Source: Bryobacteraceae bacterium | GTDB lineage: Bacteria; Acidobacteriota; Terriglobia; Bryobacterales; Bryobacteraceae | Assembly: GCA_026129905.1 (NCBI GenBank) | Contig: JAHCHE010000014.1 | Coordinates: 1-64,000, forward strand | Reading direction: 5' to 3' | Length of the DNA stretch: 64,000 nt | Shown: positions 25,773 through 33,615 of the stretch, one piece after another | Numbering within the stretch: position 1 is the first letter of the stretch | Layout: each line of letters opens with the position of its first letter | The notes under the pieces: generated by a model | Told to the model about the DNA's origin: nothing | The model's input: the letters and a program-made list of their open reading frames with translations, nothing else | Databases searched by the model: none | Made by a program: the position numbers and the translations under genes

Positions 25773-28220
25773 ATGACCCTTAAAGCCCGGCTGTATCTTG
25801 CCGCCATCATCGTCTCGGGCTCGATGACGTTGATCTGGCAACTGGCCAACTGGGAATCGTCGAACCTGAACAAGTTCGGCGTGTACCTAGTGATGACGAT
25901 GGTGGCCTCGGTGCTCAAGATCCACCTGCCGGGCATCACGGGAACGATGTCGGTGTATTTTCTGTTCGTCCTGATCGGCATCACCCAGCTCAGCTTGCCG
26001 GAGGTCATGGTGGTGTGCTCCGCCGCAACCCTGCTCCAGTGTTTCTGGCACGCCACCCGGCGCCCGCGGCCCATCCAACTGGCTTTCAACCTAGCGAGCA
26101 ATGCTTTGGCGGTAGCCAGCGCCGCGTGCGCCTATTACTGGAACGACCTGACGCACTGGGGGTTCGGCCTTCCCGTCCGCCTGGCGGCAATGGCCCTGGT
26201 CTTCTTTGTCCTGAACACCGGCCTGGTAGCGGTGGTGATCGCGCTGACCGAAGGCAAGCCGGCGCGCCGCCTCTGGCATGAGTGCTATTTCTGGTGCTTT
26301 CCTTATTACCTGCTCGGCGCCTCGATGGCAGGCGCATTCAAGGCGATCAGCGATCTGGCGGGGTGGGAGACGTCGGTGTTGATCCTGCCGATCTTCTACG
26401 TCGTCTACGGCTCGTACCGGCTGTATCTCGGCCGTCTTCAGGATGAGAAATACCACGCCGAACAGGTCGCCGCGCTTCACCTGCGCACCATCGAAGCCCT
26501 TGCGCTCGCCATCGACGCCAAGGACCACACCACGCATCAGCACCTCCAGCGCGTCCAGGTCTACACGATGGAGGTCGCCAAGGAACTTCACCTGCCCTCC
26601 GAGGAACTGCGCGCCCTCGAAGCCGCTACCCTGCTGCACGACATCGGCAAGCTCGCCGTCCCCGAACACATCATCTCGAAGCCAGGCAAACTCACTCCGG
26701 AAGAGTTCGAGAAGATGAAGATCCATCCGGTGATCGGGGCCGAGATCCTGGAGCGGGTGAAGTTCCCCTACCCGGTTGTGCCGATCGTATTGGCGCACCA
26801 CGAGAAATGGGACGGTACCGGCTACCCGTTCGGACTCAGAGGCGAGGAAATCCCGCTCGGCGCCCGCATCCTTTCCGCGGTGGACTGTCTGGATGCGCTG
26901 TCGTCGGATCGCCCCTACCGCCGCGCGCTCCCGCTGGAGGAGGCCGTCAAGTTCATCCAGTCGGAAGCGGGCAAGAGCTACGACCCCGGGGTCGTGGACA
27001 TTCTGGTTCGCCGCTATCGCGATTTCGAACGCCTGGCGCAAAGCGGCCGCAAAGGCGGGGAACTGGCAATGCTTTCGCGCGACGTCAAAGTCGACCGCGG
27101 CCAAGCCCCGGCGACCGGACTGGATACGTCGGCTGCCGGTCAGACCGGGTCCTCGGCGCCCCCCGCCGAGTTCCTGATGTCCATCGCCGCGGCCCGCCAG
27201 GAAGCGCAGGCCCTATTCGAGTTGGCCCAGACGCTGGGCAGTTCCCTGAGCTTGAACGACACCCTTTCGGTGATGGCCACCCGCCTGAACAAGCTGACAC
27301 CCTTCGATGCCATGGTGGTTTACCTGGTTCGAGACGGATTCCTCCAGGCCGAGTATGCGACGGGCGAGGAAGTCCGCCTGCTCTGCTCGCTCCGGGTTCC
27401 CGTCGGCCAGGGTCTGTCCGGATGGGTTGTTGAGAACCGGCAGCCCATCGTGAACGGCTCGCCCGTCCTGGAGTTCGCCTTCGCCGAGAACACCCCCTCT
27501 TGCTGCAAGCTCTCCTCGGCGCTGCTGGTCCCGCTCGAAAGCGCCGATTGCGTCGTTGGAGTCCTCGCCCTCTACAGCCTCGAGCGCGATGCTTTTTCGC
27601 GGGATCAACTGCGCGTCCTGCAGGCCGTCAGCTCGAAACTGAGCGCCTCGGTAGAAAACGCCTGCAAGTATGAGCAGGCCGAGTCCTCGGCCACCACGGA
27701 CTACTTGACGAACCTGCCGAATGCCCGCTCGCTGTTCGTTCACCTGGATGGAGAGGTCGCGCGCTGCGCCCGCACCAATACTCCGCTCGCGATCGTTGTC
27801 TGCGACCTCGACGGGTTTAAGCAGGTGAACGACCGATTCGGACACCTTGCGGGCAACGAAGTTCTAAAGCTCGTTGCCGCGGGTCTGCGCGAGTGCTGCC
27901 GCGAATACGATTACGTCGCCCGGATGGGCGGCGACGAGTTCGTCATCGTTCTACCCGGCCTCCCCGCTTCCTCGGCGTCGGCGCGGATCGAGGAATTCGA
28001 TCGCGTCGCTGTGGAAGTCGGAATGCGAGTCTGCGGCGAGGAGATCCTGTCCCTCAGCGCCGGACTGGCCTTCCACCCCGAGGATGGCCGGCGCGCCGAG
28101 GATCTGCTGGCGGAAGCCGACCGCCGCATGTACAAGGAGAAGCAGGAGCGCAAGCGCGTGCGCTCGCTCTTCAACCTGGCCGGCCGGCAAACAGGCGTCT
28201 CAACGGTGATGGTGCAGTAG
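25773..28220 (+). CDS. Membrane HD-GYP / GAF / GGDEF protein (c-di-GMP turnover)
   Basis: This is an 815-residue inner-membrane signalling enzyme. Six to seven membrane helices occupy residues 1-215. The HD-GYP phosphodiesterase domain covers about 230-435, with HDIGK at 289-293 and HHEKWDGTGYP from 342. A GAF sensor domain lies at about 470-630. The GGDEF diguanylate cyclase domain covers about 640-800, with an intact GGDEF at 719-723 and the inhibitory I-site RxxD (REYD, 710-713) five residues before it. Both catalytic signatures are present, so it may make and break c-di-GMP. AAGGAG lies 10 bases before ATG 25773. The serine hydrolase follows 47 bases later. Confidence 0.93.
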   Translation: MTLKARLYLAAIIVSGSMTLIWQLANWESSNLNKFGVYLVMTMVASVLKIHLPGITGTMSVYFLFVLIGITQLSLPEVMVVCSAATLLQCFWHATRRPRPIQLAFNLASNALAVASAACAYYWNDLTHWGFGLPVRLAAMALVFFVLNTGLVAVVIALTEGKPARRLWHECYFWCFPYYLLGASMAGAFKAISDLAGWETSVLILPIFYVVYGSYRLYLGRLQDEKYHAEQVAALHLRTIEALALAIDAKDHTTHQHLQRVQVYTMEVAKELHLPSEELRALEAATLLHDIGKLAVPEHIISKPGKLTPEEFEKMKIHPVIGAEILERVKFPYPVVPIVLAHHEKWDGTGYPFGLRGEEIPLGARILSAVDCLDALSSDRPYRRALPLEEAVKFIQSEAGKSYDPGVVDILVRRYRDFERLAQSGRKGGELAMLSRDVKVDRGQAPATGLDTSAAGQTGSSAPPAEFLMSIAAARQEAQALFELAQTLGSSLSLNDTLSVMATRLNKLTPFDAMVVYLVRDGFLQAEYATGEEVRLLCSLRVPVGQGLSGWVVENRQPIVNGSPVLEFAFAENTPSCCKLSSALLVPLESADCVVGVLALYSLERDAFSRDQLRVLQAVSSKLSASVENACKYEQAESSATTDYLTNLPNARSLFVHLDGEVARCARTNTPLAIVVCDLDGFKQVNDRFGHLAGNEVLKLVAAGLRECCREYDYVARMGGDEFVIVLPGLPASSASARIEEFDRVAVEVGMRVCGEEILSLSAGLAFHPEDGRRAEDLLAEADRRMYKEKQERKRVRSLFNLAGRQTGVSTVMVQ

Positions 28221-28267
28221 CGATGCGCCGGAATCCTCGCGTACCCTGCCGCCGCTAGAGGTCCTAT

Positions 28268-29764
28268 ATGACGTCCACCCGTTTAGACCCTTGCCGCCTG
28301 GACGCGGCGGCGCAATCGATCGTTGAGGCCTCGGGGGCACCCGGCTTGGCGGTGGCGGTCCGAGCCCCGGGCGGCGAATATCTTCAAGGCTATGGCTACG
28401 CGGATGTGGAGCGCGCCCAGCGGGTGACGCCGTCCACCCAATTCCGCATTGCCTCGCTTACCAAAACCTTCACCGCGACCGGGGTCGCGCTGCTGGTAGA
28501 AGAAGGCAAGCTTCACTGGGACGACCAGGTCGAGCGGCGCCTGCCCTTCTTCGAAATGGCGGACCGCGACGCCTGTGGCCGCCTCACTCTCCGCGACCTC
28601 TTGTGCCATCGCGCCGGTTTCGGCTGGCTGGATCCGCTCTGGTATAACTCGCCCTGGGACCGTTGCGCCGTGTTGCGCCGCGCCGGACGCGCGCCGCTCG
28701 AAGATGGTTTCCGGCGCGGTTTCCGCTACAGCAATATCGGCTTTATACTCGCCGGCGAAGTGGCCGGACGGGCGGCCGCCGCAACTTATGAAGAGTTCGT
28801 CCACCACAGGCTGCTCGCCCCTCTCGGCATGCGCGCCAGCGGTTTCGGTCTCGGGCCCGGAATGGCCGCCGGATACCAGCGGCAAGGGCGGCGCGACGTC
28901 GTGCCCGTACCGCCCGTCGCCGTCGACAAGGCCAACCCGGCGTGCGGCTTGCGGTCGTCGGCCAGGGACTTGGCGAAATGGCTGGGGCCGTTTGTGAATT
29001 ACGGCTATGCGGACGGAAAACGGTTGATCGGGCCGGCCGCCTTGCGGGAACTGCTGACGCCCCACGTCGAGATCGGCCCCGACGAGGATGCGCGCGTCTG
29101 CTCGTACTTTCCGGCGACCCGGCGGCTCCACTATTGCCTGGGTTGGTTTCACTCCGACTACAGAGGCAGGACGCTGGTCTCCCACTCGGGTTCCTTGCCC
29201 GGCTATCGGGCCCACCTGGCTGTCCTCCCGGGGGAAGGCATCGGCATCGCCGCGGTAGCTAACCTGAGTCTCACCTGGGCGCCCGACGCCATGATCTACA
29301 GCGCCCTCGATCGACTCCTTGGCGAATCGCCGGTCGATTGGGCGGCCCACTTCGAGCAGACCCGCTCCCCATACTCCGACGCCGCCGCGGATCCCGATCC
29401 CTGCGCCGGCAGCCATCATCCGGATCCACAATCGTTCTGCGGCTCGTATTCGCACCCCGCGTACGGCGATCTCACCATCGGCCGCTCGGCCGGAACCTTG
29501 ACCTTCGAGTGGACCAACTACCGAACGCGTATGCGCCCCACGGGAGACGACGGCTTCCTGCTGGCGGACCTGGGCTGCGCATTGCTCGCCGATAACCGCC
29601 AGGTCCGCTTCGTGCGCGGCGACGCGGGCGAGGTCGAGGGACTGTACTTCCTGGACGTCCGATTTCACCGCGTCACGGCGCCGGAACTCCCGGGCCGCTT
29701 TCCCGCGCTCGTTTCCCCTTGTTTCAGCCCGACCGGACAGTTCGTCCCCGCAAGCCAGGCGTAA
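28268..29764 (+). CDS. Serine hydrolase, beta-lactamase class C / PBP4*-like
   Basis: This is a 498-residue protein of the penicillin-binding/esterase-type fold. The catalytic SxxK is SLTK in RIASLTKTFTATG, the Tyr motif is YSNIGFILAGEV, and the third box is HSGSLPGY. A C-terminal 120-residue beta domain follows (FCGSYSHPAYGDLTIG), as in D-aminopeptidase and EstB-like relatives. No signal peptide is visible, so it may be cytoplasmic. AGAGG precedes ATG 28268. It probably shares the HD-GYP transcript. Its 3' end contains part of the third palindrome pair. Confidence 0.85.
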   Translation: MTSTRLDPCRLDAAAQSIVEASGAPGLAVAVRAPGGEYLQGYGYADVERAQRVTPSTQFRIASLTKTFTATGVALLVEEGKLHWDDQVERRLPFFEMADRDACGRLTLRDLLCHRAGFGWLDPLWYNSPWDRCAVLRRAGRAPLEDGFRRGFRYSNIGFILAGEVAGRAAAATYEEFVHHRLLAPLGMRASGFGLGPGMAAGYQRQGRRDVVPVPPVAVDKANPACGLRSSARDLAKWLGPFVNYGYADGKRLIGPAALRELLTPHVEIGPDEDARVCSYFPATRRLHYCLGWFHSDYRGRTLVSHSGSLPGYRAHLAVLPGEGIGIAAVANLSLTWAPDAMIYSALDRLLGESPVDWAAHFEQTRSPYSDAAADPDPCAGSHHPDPQSFCGSYSHPAYGDLTIGRSAGTLTFEWTNYRTRMRPTGDDGFLLADLGCALLADNRQVRFVRGDAGEVEGLYFLDVRFHRVTAPELPGRFPALVSPCFSPTGQFVPASQA

Positions 29765-29780
29765 CCGGGCTGGTTGTCCG
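29734..29780. promoter_or_regulatory. Degenerate palindromes, site pair 3
   Basis: CGGACA-GTT-CGTCCC (29734-29748) and CGGGCT-GGT-TGTCCG (29766-29780) are two-mismatch versions of the motif, 32 bp apart. The first lies inside the end of the serine hydrolase gene. The proximal copy ends 65 bases before the GG of the element at 29845. Confidence 0.4.
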
Positions 29781-29844
29781 GTCGTCGTTGTCCGCTATAT
29801 ATCGCAACCTTCCTCGAATCAGTAGCTTGCCTGCGCTCGGCCGA

Positions 29845-29859
29845 TGGCGCGACGCGTGC
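29845..29859 (+). promoter_or_regulatory. Putative sigma54 promoter of subtilase 3
   Basis: TGGCGCG-N4-GTGC followed by T matches the -24/-12 consensus at 9 of 11 positions with GG-N10-GC spacing. It has the same deviations in position as the element at 22109. Confidence 0.45.
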
Positions 29860-29911
29860 TCTTCTAACGGCGTCCGTGAGAACGAGCAGGACTTACCTAA
29901 CAGGAAACCAA

Positions 29912-31570
29912 GTGCGCATGCGAATCATTCAAATCATGGGGCTGCTCGGCAGCCTCACGGTCACACTGTCCGCCGGTCCAAAGCTGGCCCGGGACCTGGA
30001 ATCGATCGCGCCCTCGAAGGAGATCGACGTCATCATCCAGTTCACTGCCAAGGCCACCGATAAGCACAACCAGAAGGTTAGCAGCGAGGGCGGCCAGTTC
30101 AGGAAGAAGCTGGATCTGGTGAAAGGCGGCGTCTATCGCATCCCCGCCGGTCAACTCAGGAAATTGGCCGAAGACCCGGAGATCAGGCAGATCACGCCCG
30201 ACCGCCAGGTGCAAGGCGCGCTCGACCATTCTCGCGGAGCGTCGGTGGCGACTATCGCCCAGTCTTACGGGTGGACCGGCGCCGGCGTGGGCGTTGCGGT
30301 CATCGACAGCGGTTATGTGGCCCACCCCGATATCGGCGCCCGCGTCGTCTACTCGGCAAGCTTTGTCGACAACAACTCGGTTGACCGCTATGGACACGGC
30401 ACGCATGTGGCCGCCGCCATCGCCAGCACCGGGGGCGCGGCGCCTTTCATGAAGAAATACAAGGGGATTGCTCCGGGCGCTAATCTCGTTATCTTGAAGG
30501 CGCTGAATGCCGAGGGCCTGGGCTCCGACAGCGCCGTGATCGCCGCCATCGAGCGGGCCATCGCGCTGAAGGCCACCTATAATATCCGCGTGATGAACCT
30601 TTCGCTCGGCCGGCCGATCGTTGAGAGCTATGCGGACGACCCGCTGTGCCAGGCGGTCGAACGCGCCTGGGAGGCCGGCATCGTCGTGGTGGTCGCCGCG
30701 GGGAACGAGGGCCGAAACAACTCGGCAGGCAACGAGGGTTACGGCACCATTCTCTCTCCGGCCAACAACCCCCGCGTCATCACGGTCGGCGCGATGAAGG
30801 CGATGGATACCACTTCCCGTGGCGACGACCAGATCGCCAGCTACTCCTCGAAAGGCCCCAGCGCCATCGATCACGTGGCCAAGCCCGACCTCGTGGCCCC
30901 TGGAAACCGCGTCGTGGCGGCCATCAACGGAGCGTCCTACCTCGCAACCAACTATCCCGCCAATGCGGTCTCCGTGCCCGGCGCGACCGGTCCCTATTTC
31001 CGACTCAGCGGTACCAGCATGGCCACCCCGGTGGTCAGCGGCTCCGTCGCGCTGCTGCTGGAGAAAACGCCGTCGCTGACTCCCGACCAGGTAAAGGCGC
31101 GGCTGATGAAAACCGCGACGAAGAGTTTCCCGGCCTCCACGGTGGCCACCGATCCCGTCACCGGGCAGACCTTCACCAGTTACTATGACCTGTTTACCGT
31201 CGGCGCCGGCTACCTGGACATTTGGGCGGCGCTGAACAACGACGATCTCGCCACCGGCTCGGCCGCCTCGCCCGCAGCCGTCTACGACCCGCAGTCGAAC
31301 ACGGTTTCTCTCGTATTCCCGAACGGCGTGGTGTGGGGAACGGGCGTGGTTTGGGGTACCGGAGTGGTCTGGGGTACCGGCGTGGTTTGGGGTACCGGAG
31401 TCGTTTGGGGTACCGGAGTCGTTTGGGGTACCGGCGCCAACCCCGAAGGCACCGGCGTGGTCTGGGGTACCGGCGTGGTCTGGGGTACCGGCGTGGTCTG
31501 GGGTACCGGCGTCACGTGGGGTACCGGAATTGTATGGGGTACGTCATCCGTGGCGCTCCGCGGCGAGTGA
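29912..31570 (+). CDS. Secreted subtilase (S8) with regular VVWGTG tail, paralogue 3
   Basis: This is a 552-residue protease. A short signal (IIQIMGLLGSLTVTLSAG) is followed by the I9-like propeptide (DVIIQFTAKATDKHNQ to IRQITPDRQV) and an S8 domain with Asp132, His162 (GHGTHVAA) and Ser369 (GTSMATPV). The tail has about twelve nearly identical VVWGTG units with one ANPEGTG spacer. GTG 29912 has AGGA 6 bases upstream; ATG 29918 is the alternative. The stretch AGGACTTACC near 29889 is also found just before paralogue 2, a trace of duplication. It is the last gene before a two-way terminator. Confidence 0.92.
   Translation: MRMRIIQIMGLLGSLTVTLSAGPKLARDLESIAPSKEIDVIIQFTAKATDKHNQKVSSEGGQFRKKLDLVKGGVYRIPAGQLRKLAEDPEIRQITPDRQVQGALDHSRGASVATIAQSYGWTGAGVGVAVIDSGYVAHPDIGARVVYSASFVDNNSVDRYGHGTHVAAAIASTGGAAPFMKKYKGIAPGANLVILKALNAEGLGSDSAVIAAIERAIALKATYNIRVMNLSLGRPIVESYADDPLCQAVERAWEAGIVVVVAAGNEGRNNSAGNEGYGTILSPANNPRVITVGAMKAMDTTSRGDDQIASYSSKGPSAIDHVAKPDLVAPGNRVVAAINGASYLATNYPANAVSVPGATGPYFRLSGTSMATPVVSGSVALLLEKTPSLTPDQVKARLMKTATKSFPASTVATDPVTGQTFTSYYDLFTVGAGYLDIWAALNNDDLATGSAASPAAVYDPQSNTVSLVFPNGVVWGTGVVWGTGVVWGTGVVWGTGVVWGTGVVWGTGANPEGTGVVWGTGVVWGTGVVWGTGVTWGTGIVWGTSSVALRGE
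31325..31545 (+). repeat. Near-identical 18-bp repeats in subtilase 3 tail
   Basis: The unit GGCGTGGTCTGGGGTACC and its one- or two-base variants occurs about twelve times in frame, much more uniform at the DNA level than in the two paralogues. This fits recent expansion by slippage or recombination. Confidence 0.9.
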
Positions 31571-31910
31571 CGCGACGCTTCCAACCACGAGGTTCCTGAA
31601 CGTGGCACTCCCTGTTATAGATTCCCGCGCTGGCCGGCGGCTCCGGCCAGGGGATAAGATCCTGCTCGCAGGCGGCGCCGGTCCTGGTGACCGGCGTCGC
31701 CTCACGGCGCAGCTCAGCCTGGAGGAAATCCGAATGGCAGCCGGCGACAACGAGATCGATCAACAACGGCACGACCAGCGACTGGTTTGGGATTCATCGT
31801 CTGCCGCCCCCGTATGGCAGGCAGGCGCGGTTTGGGGAGCGCTCGATGCCGCGCTCTCTGAAATGAACTGTTTCGCCAGCGATATTCGCGGCGTGATGGA
31901 AACGTTGGAA
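31571..31910 (+). other. Structured 340-base segment with a stop-less small reading frame
   Basis: No recognised gene fills this stretch. It contains GC-rich hairpins (CTGGCCGG/CCGGCCAG near 31632-31652, GCCGGTC/GACCGGC near 31675-31695). A good site GGAGG (31721-31725) stands 8 bases before ATG 31734, which opens a frame reading VWDSSSAAPVWQAGAVWGAL. The frame has no stop before the terminator at 31911. It may be a 3' UTR, a structured RNA, or a broken small gene. Confidence 0.3.
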
Positions 31911-31937
31911 AGCGGGGCTCACACGAGCCCCGTTTTA
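31911..31937. terminator. Two-way intrinsic terminator between subtilase 3 and PilZ
   Basis: CGGGGCTC (31913-31920) and GAGCCCCG (31925-31932) form a perfect stem around ACAC, followed by TTTTATT on the plus strand. It directly follows the PilZ stop on the minus strand, so it can serve both convergent units. Confidence 0.85.
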
Positions 31938-32222
31938 TTGCGTCGGCTGTCTCACCCCGCCATTGACGACCAGAAACCCGCTCGCCATCTGCTCCTCGAG
32001 AATCCTCGTCCACACCACGACGGCTTCACCCGATCCGAACGCGTGCGAGAATCGGACTCTTTCCCCTGCCGTGAGTTCGCGATCGGCGTGCAGGGCCCGA
32101 AAGCCGTGCGCCGAGACGTCCGTCAACTTTCCGTGAATTAGCCGCCGGAGTGGCGGCAGGGTCTCCAAGCTGACTTCACCTTCCGCGGCGAAGCGTTCTT
32201 CCCTTCTCCGGTCCGCACTCAT
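31935..32222 (-). CDS. Single-domain PilZ protein (c-di-GMP receptor type)
   Basis: This is a 95-residue cytoplasmic protein with both PilZ signatures: RxxxR at residues 6-10 (RREER) and DxSxxG at 35-40 (DVSAHG). These residues bind the c-di-GMP dimer in known PilZ proteins. There is no second domain, so it should act by binding a partner. Its ATG overlaps the stop of the sigma54 activator gene by 4 bases, so the two are translationally coupled. A role as c-di-GMP-responsive partner of that activator is my inference. Confidence 0.88.
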   Translation of the reverse strand: MSADRRREERFAAEGEVSLETLPPLRRLIHGKLTDVSAHGFRALHADRELTAGERVRFSHAFGSGEAVVVWTRILEEQMASGFLVVNGGVRQPTQ

Positions 32223-33277
32223 CGGGCGCCTTCCAAAACCACCTCAGGCGACTCTTCGCCGGCCGGCGGAGGGCACGCGAGCGCTTCCCACTCCCGCAGT
32301 TTCCGCCGCAACGTGCGCGAGGAAATCCCCAGAATTCTCGCCGCTGCTTCCTGCCGCCCTCCCGCTTGCTTCAGCACGGTCAGGATCAGCCGCCGCTCGG
32401 TGCACGCCAGCAGGCCCTCTCCCGGGAACGGCTCGACGGATGCCAGATCCGACAAGCCCGCCAGATTCAACAGATCCCGCGTCTGCCGCACCTGCTCGAC
32501 GACCGCTTCCAGAATCTCCGGCGGCAGATGGTCGGTTTGCAGCTCCTCCTCGTCCCCCTCTGCCGCGGCCGCCACCACGGTGTTCCGCAGCTCCCGAACG
32601 TTGCCCGGCCATTCGTAGCGGAGGAAGATATCCTTGACCGGCCCGGAGAACTCGGCCACAATGCCGTACTTCTCGCGGAACGTCTCCGCCAGCGGCAGAA
32701 TATCCTCCGGCCGCTGCCGCAATGGCGGCACTTCCACCCGCAGTTGCGCCAGCCGGTGGTAAAGATCCTTCCGAAAGCGGCCCTCTTCCACCGCGCGGCC
32801 AAGGTCGGTGTTCGTCGCCGCCACAATTCGTACGTTGACTTTCGTTTTCTTGAGGCCGCCCAGCCGGAAAAACTCGCCGCAATCCAGCACCCGCAGCAGC
32901 TTCACCTGCATTCGCGAATCCAGTTCCCCGACTTCGTCCAGGAACAATGTACCGCCTTCGGCCAGTTCAAAGATTCCGGGTTTCCGCCCGTCGGCGCCGC
33001 TAAATGCGCCCTTTTCGTAGCCGAACAGCTCGCTTTCCACCAGGTGCTCGGGCAGCGCCGCGCAGTTAATGTCCACCCACGGCTTGCCGCTCCGCATGGA
33101 ATAGTGATGCAGCGCCCTGGCGACAACCTCCTTGCCGACGCCGCATTCGCCCTGCACCAGGACGGCCGCCGGCGTCAAAGCCGCCCGCTGCACCCGCTCC
33201 AGCACCGCCTTCATGACGGGGCTGGCGAACACCGCGGTCATGCCGAGGAAATCGTACGTCTCGACCGGACCGTTCAT
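32219..33277 (-). CDS. Sigma54-dependent activator (bEBP) without a receiver domain
   Basis: This is a 352-residue AAA+ activator. Walker A is GECGVGKE (43-50), the sigma54-contact loop is GAFSGA (90-95, with Ser in place of the usual Thr), and Walker B is GGTLFLDEVGEL (109-119). The arginine-finger region RFRKDLYHRLAQLRV and the sensor II segment WPGNVRELRNTV are present. A Fis-type helix-turn-helix lies at about 294-334 (RQEAAARILGISSRTLRRKL). There is no N-terminal sensory domain, as in PspF, so control must come from a partner. It precedes and overlaps the PilZ gene. Candidate binder of the CGGACA palindromes in this locus. Confidence 0.92.
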   Translation of the reverse strand: MNGPVETYDFLGMTAVFASPVMKAVLERVQRAALTPAAVLVQGECGVGKEVVARALHHYSMRSGKPWVDINCAALPEHLVESELFGYEKGAFSGADGRKPGIFELAEGGTLFLDEVGELDSRMQVKLLRVLDCGEFFRLGGLKKTKVNVRIVAATNTDLGRAVEEGRFRKDLYHRLAQLRVEVPPLRQRPEDILPLAETFREKYGIVAEFSGPVKDIFLRYEWPGNVRELRNTVVAAAAEGDEEELQTDHLPPEILEAVVEQVRQTRDLLNLAGLSDLASVEPFPGEGLLACTERRLILTVLKQAGGRQEAAARILGISSRTLRRKLREWEALACPPPAGEESPEVVLEGAR

Positions 33278-33615
33278 CTATCCCGGCCACAGTGTAACCG
33301 AGATGCGTCTGCCGAACACTCGGTTAACACCCCGACCCACCCAGGGCAAAACGCCTGAGGCCGGCTAGGGCGCCTCGACGTTCCCCTCTCAGAGCCTTGC
33401 CCGTCGTTTCCGGCGCCATTTCGCGCGCCGTTCGCCGGGGGATTTCCACAGTTTCTTCACAAGATTGTAATGGACCTTTTTGAATAGTACTGGTACAATC
33501 GAATAACAGCCGAAACGGCAGAACGCCGAACAGCAACTCCTCCTAAGCGTTCGCGGTTCTCAAGTGCGTGGGTGTATCTTGCCGGCGAAGCAGGTTGGAC
33601 GGGAGGTAGTGCGCA
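33278..33615. promoter_or_regulatory. Divergent intergenic region with sigma70-like promoter
   Basis: No gene is seen. Toward the receiver-like gene, TGGACC (33471-33476), 17 bases, then TACAAT (33494-33499) preceded by TGG gives an extended -10 promoter. GGGAGG stands shortly before ATG 33616. No clear promoter for the activator gene is seen; its ATG at 33277 is preceded by a weak GGGAT. Confidence 0.6.

Noticed and set aside
31325-31545. CRISPR-like short repeats
   Set aside because: 18-bp in-frame coding repeats without spacers; part of the protease gene.
31282-31608. Minus-strand frame coding a PQTTPV repeat protein opposite the subtilase 3 tail
   Set aside because: It is the complement of the VVWGTG repeats with no ribosome site or flanking conserved sequence; the same kind of shadow appears opposite the other two tails.
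31600-31734. Riboswitch, especially a c-di-GMP class, in the structured segment after subtilase 3
   Set aside because: Hairpins are present but none of the conserved GEMM core sequences can be found, and it lies downstream of the gene.
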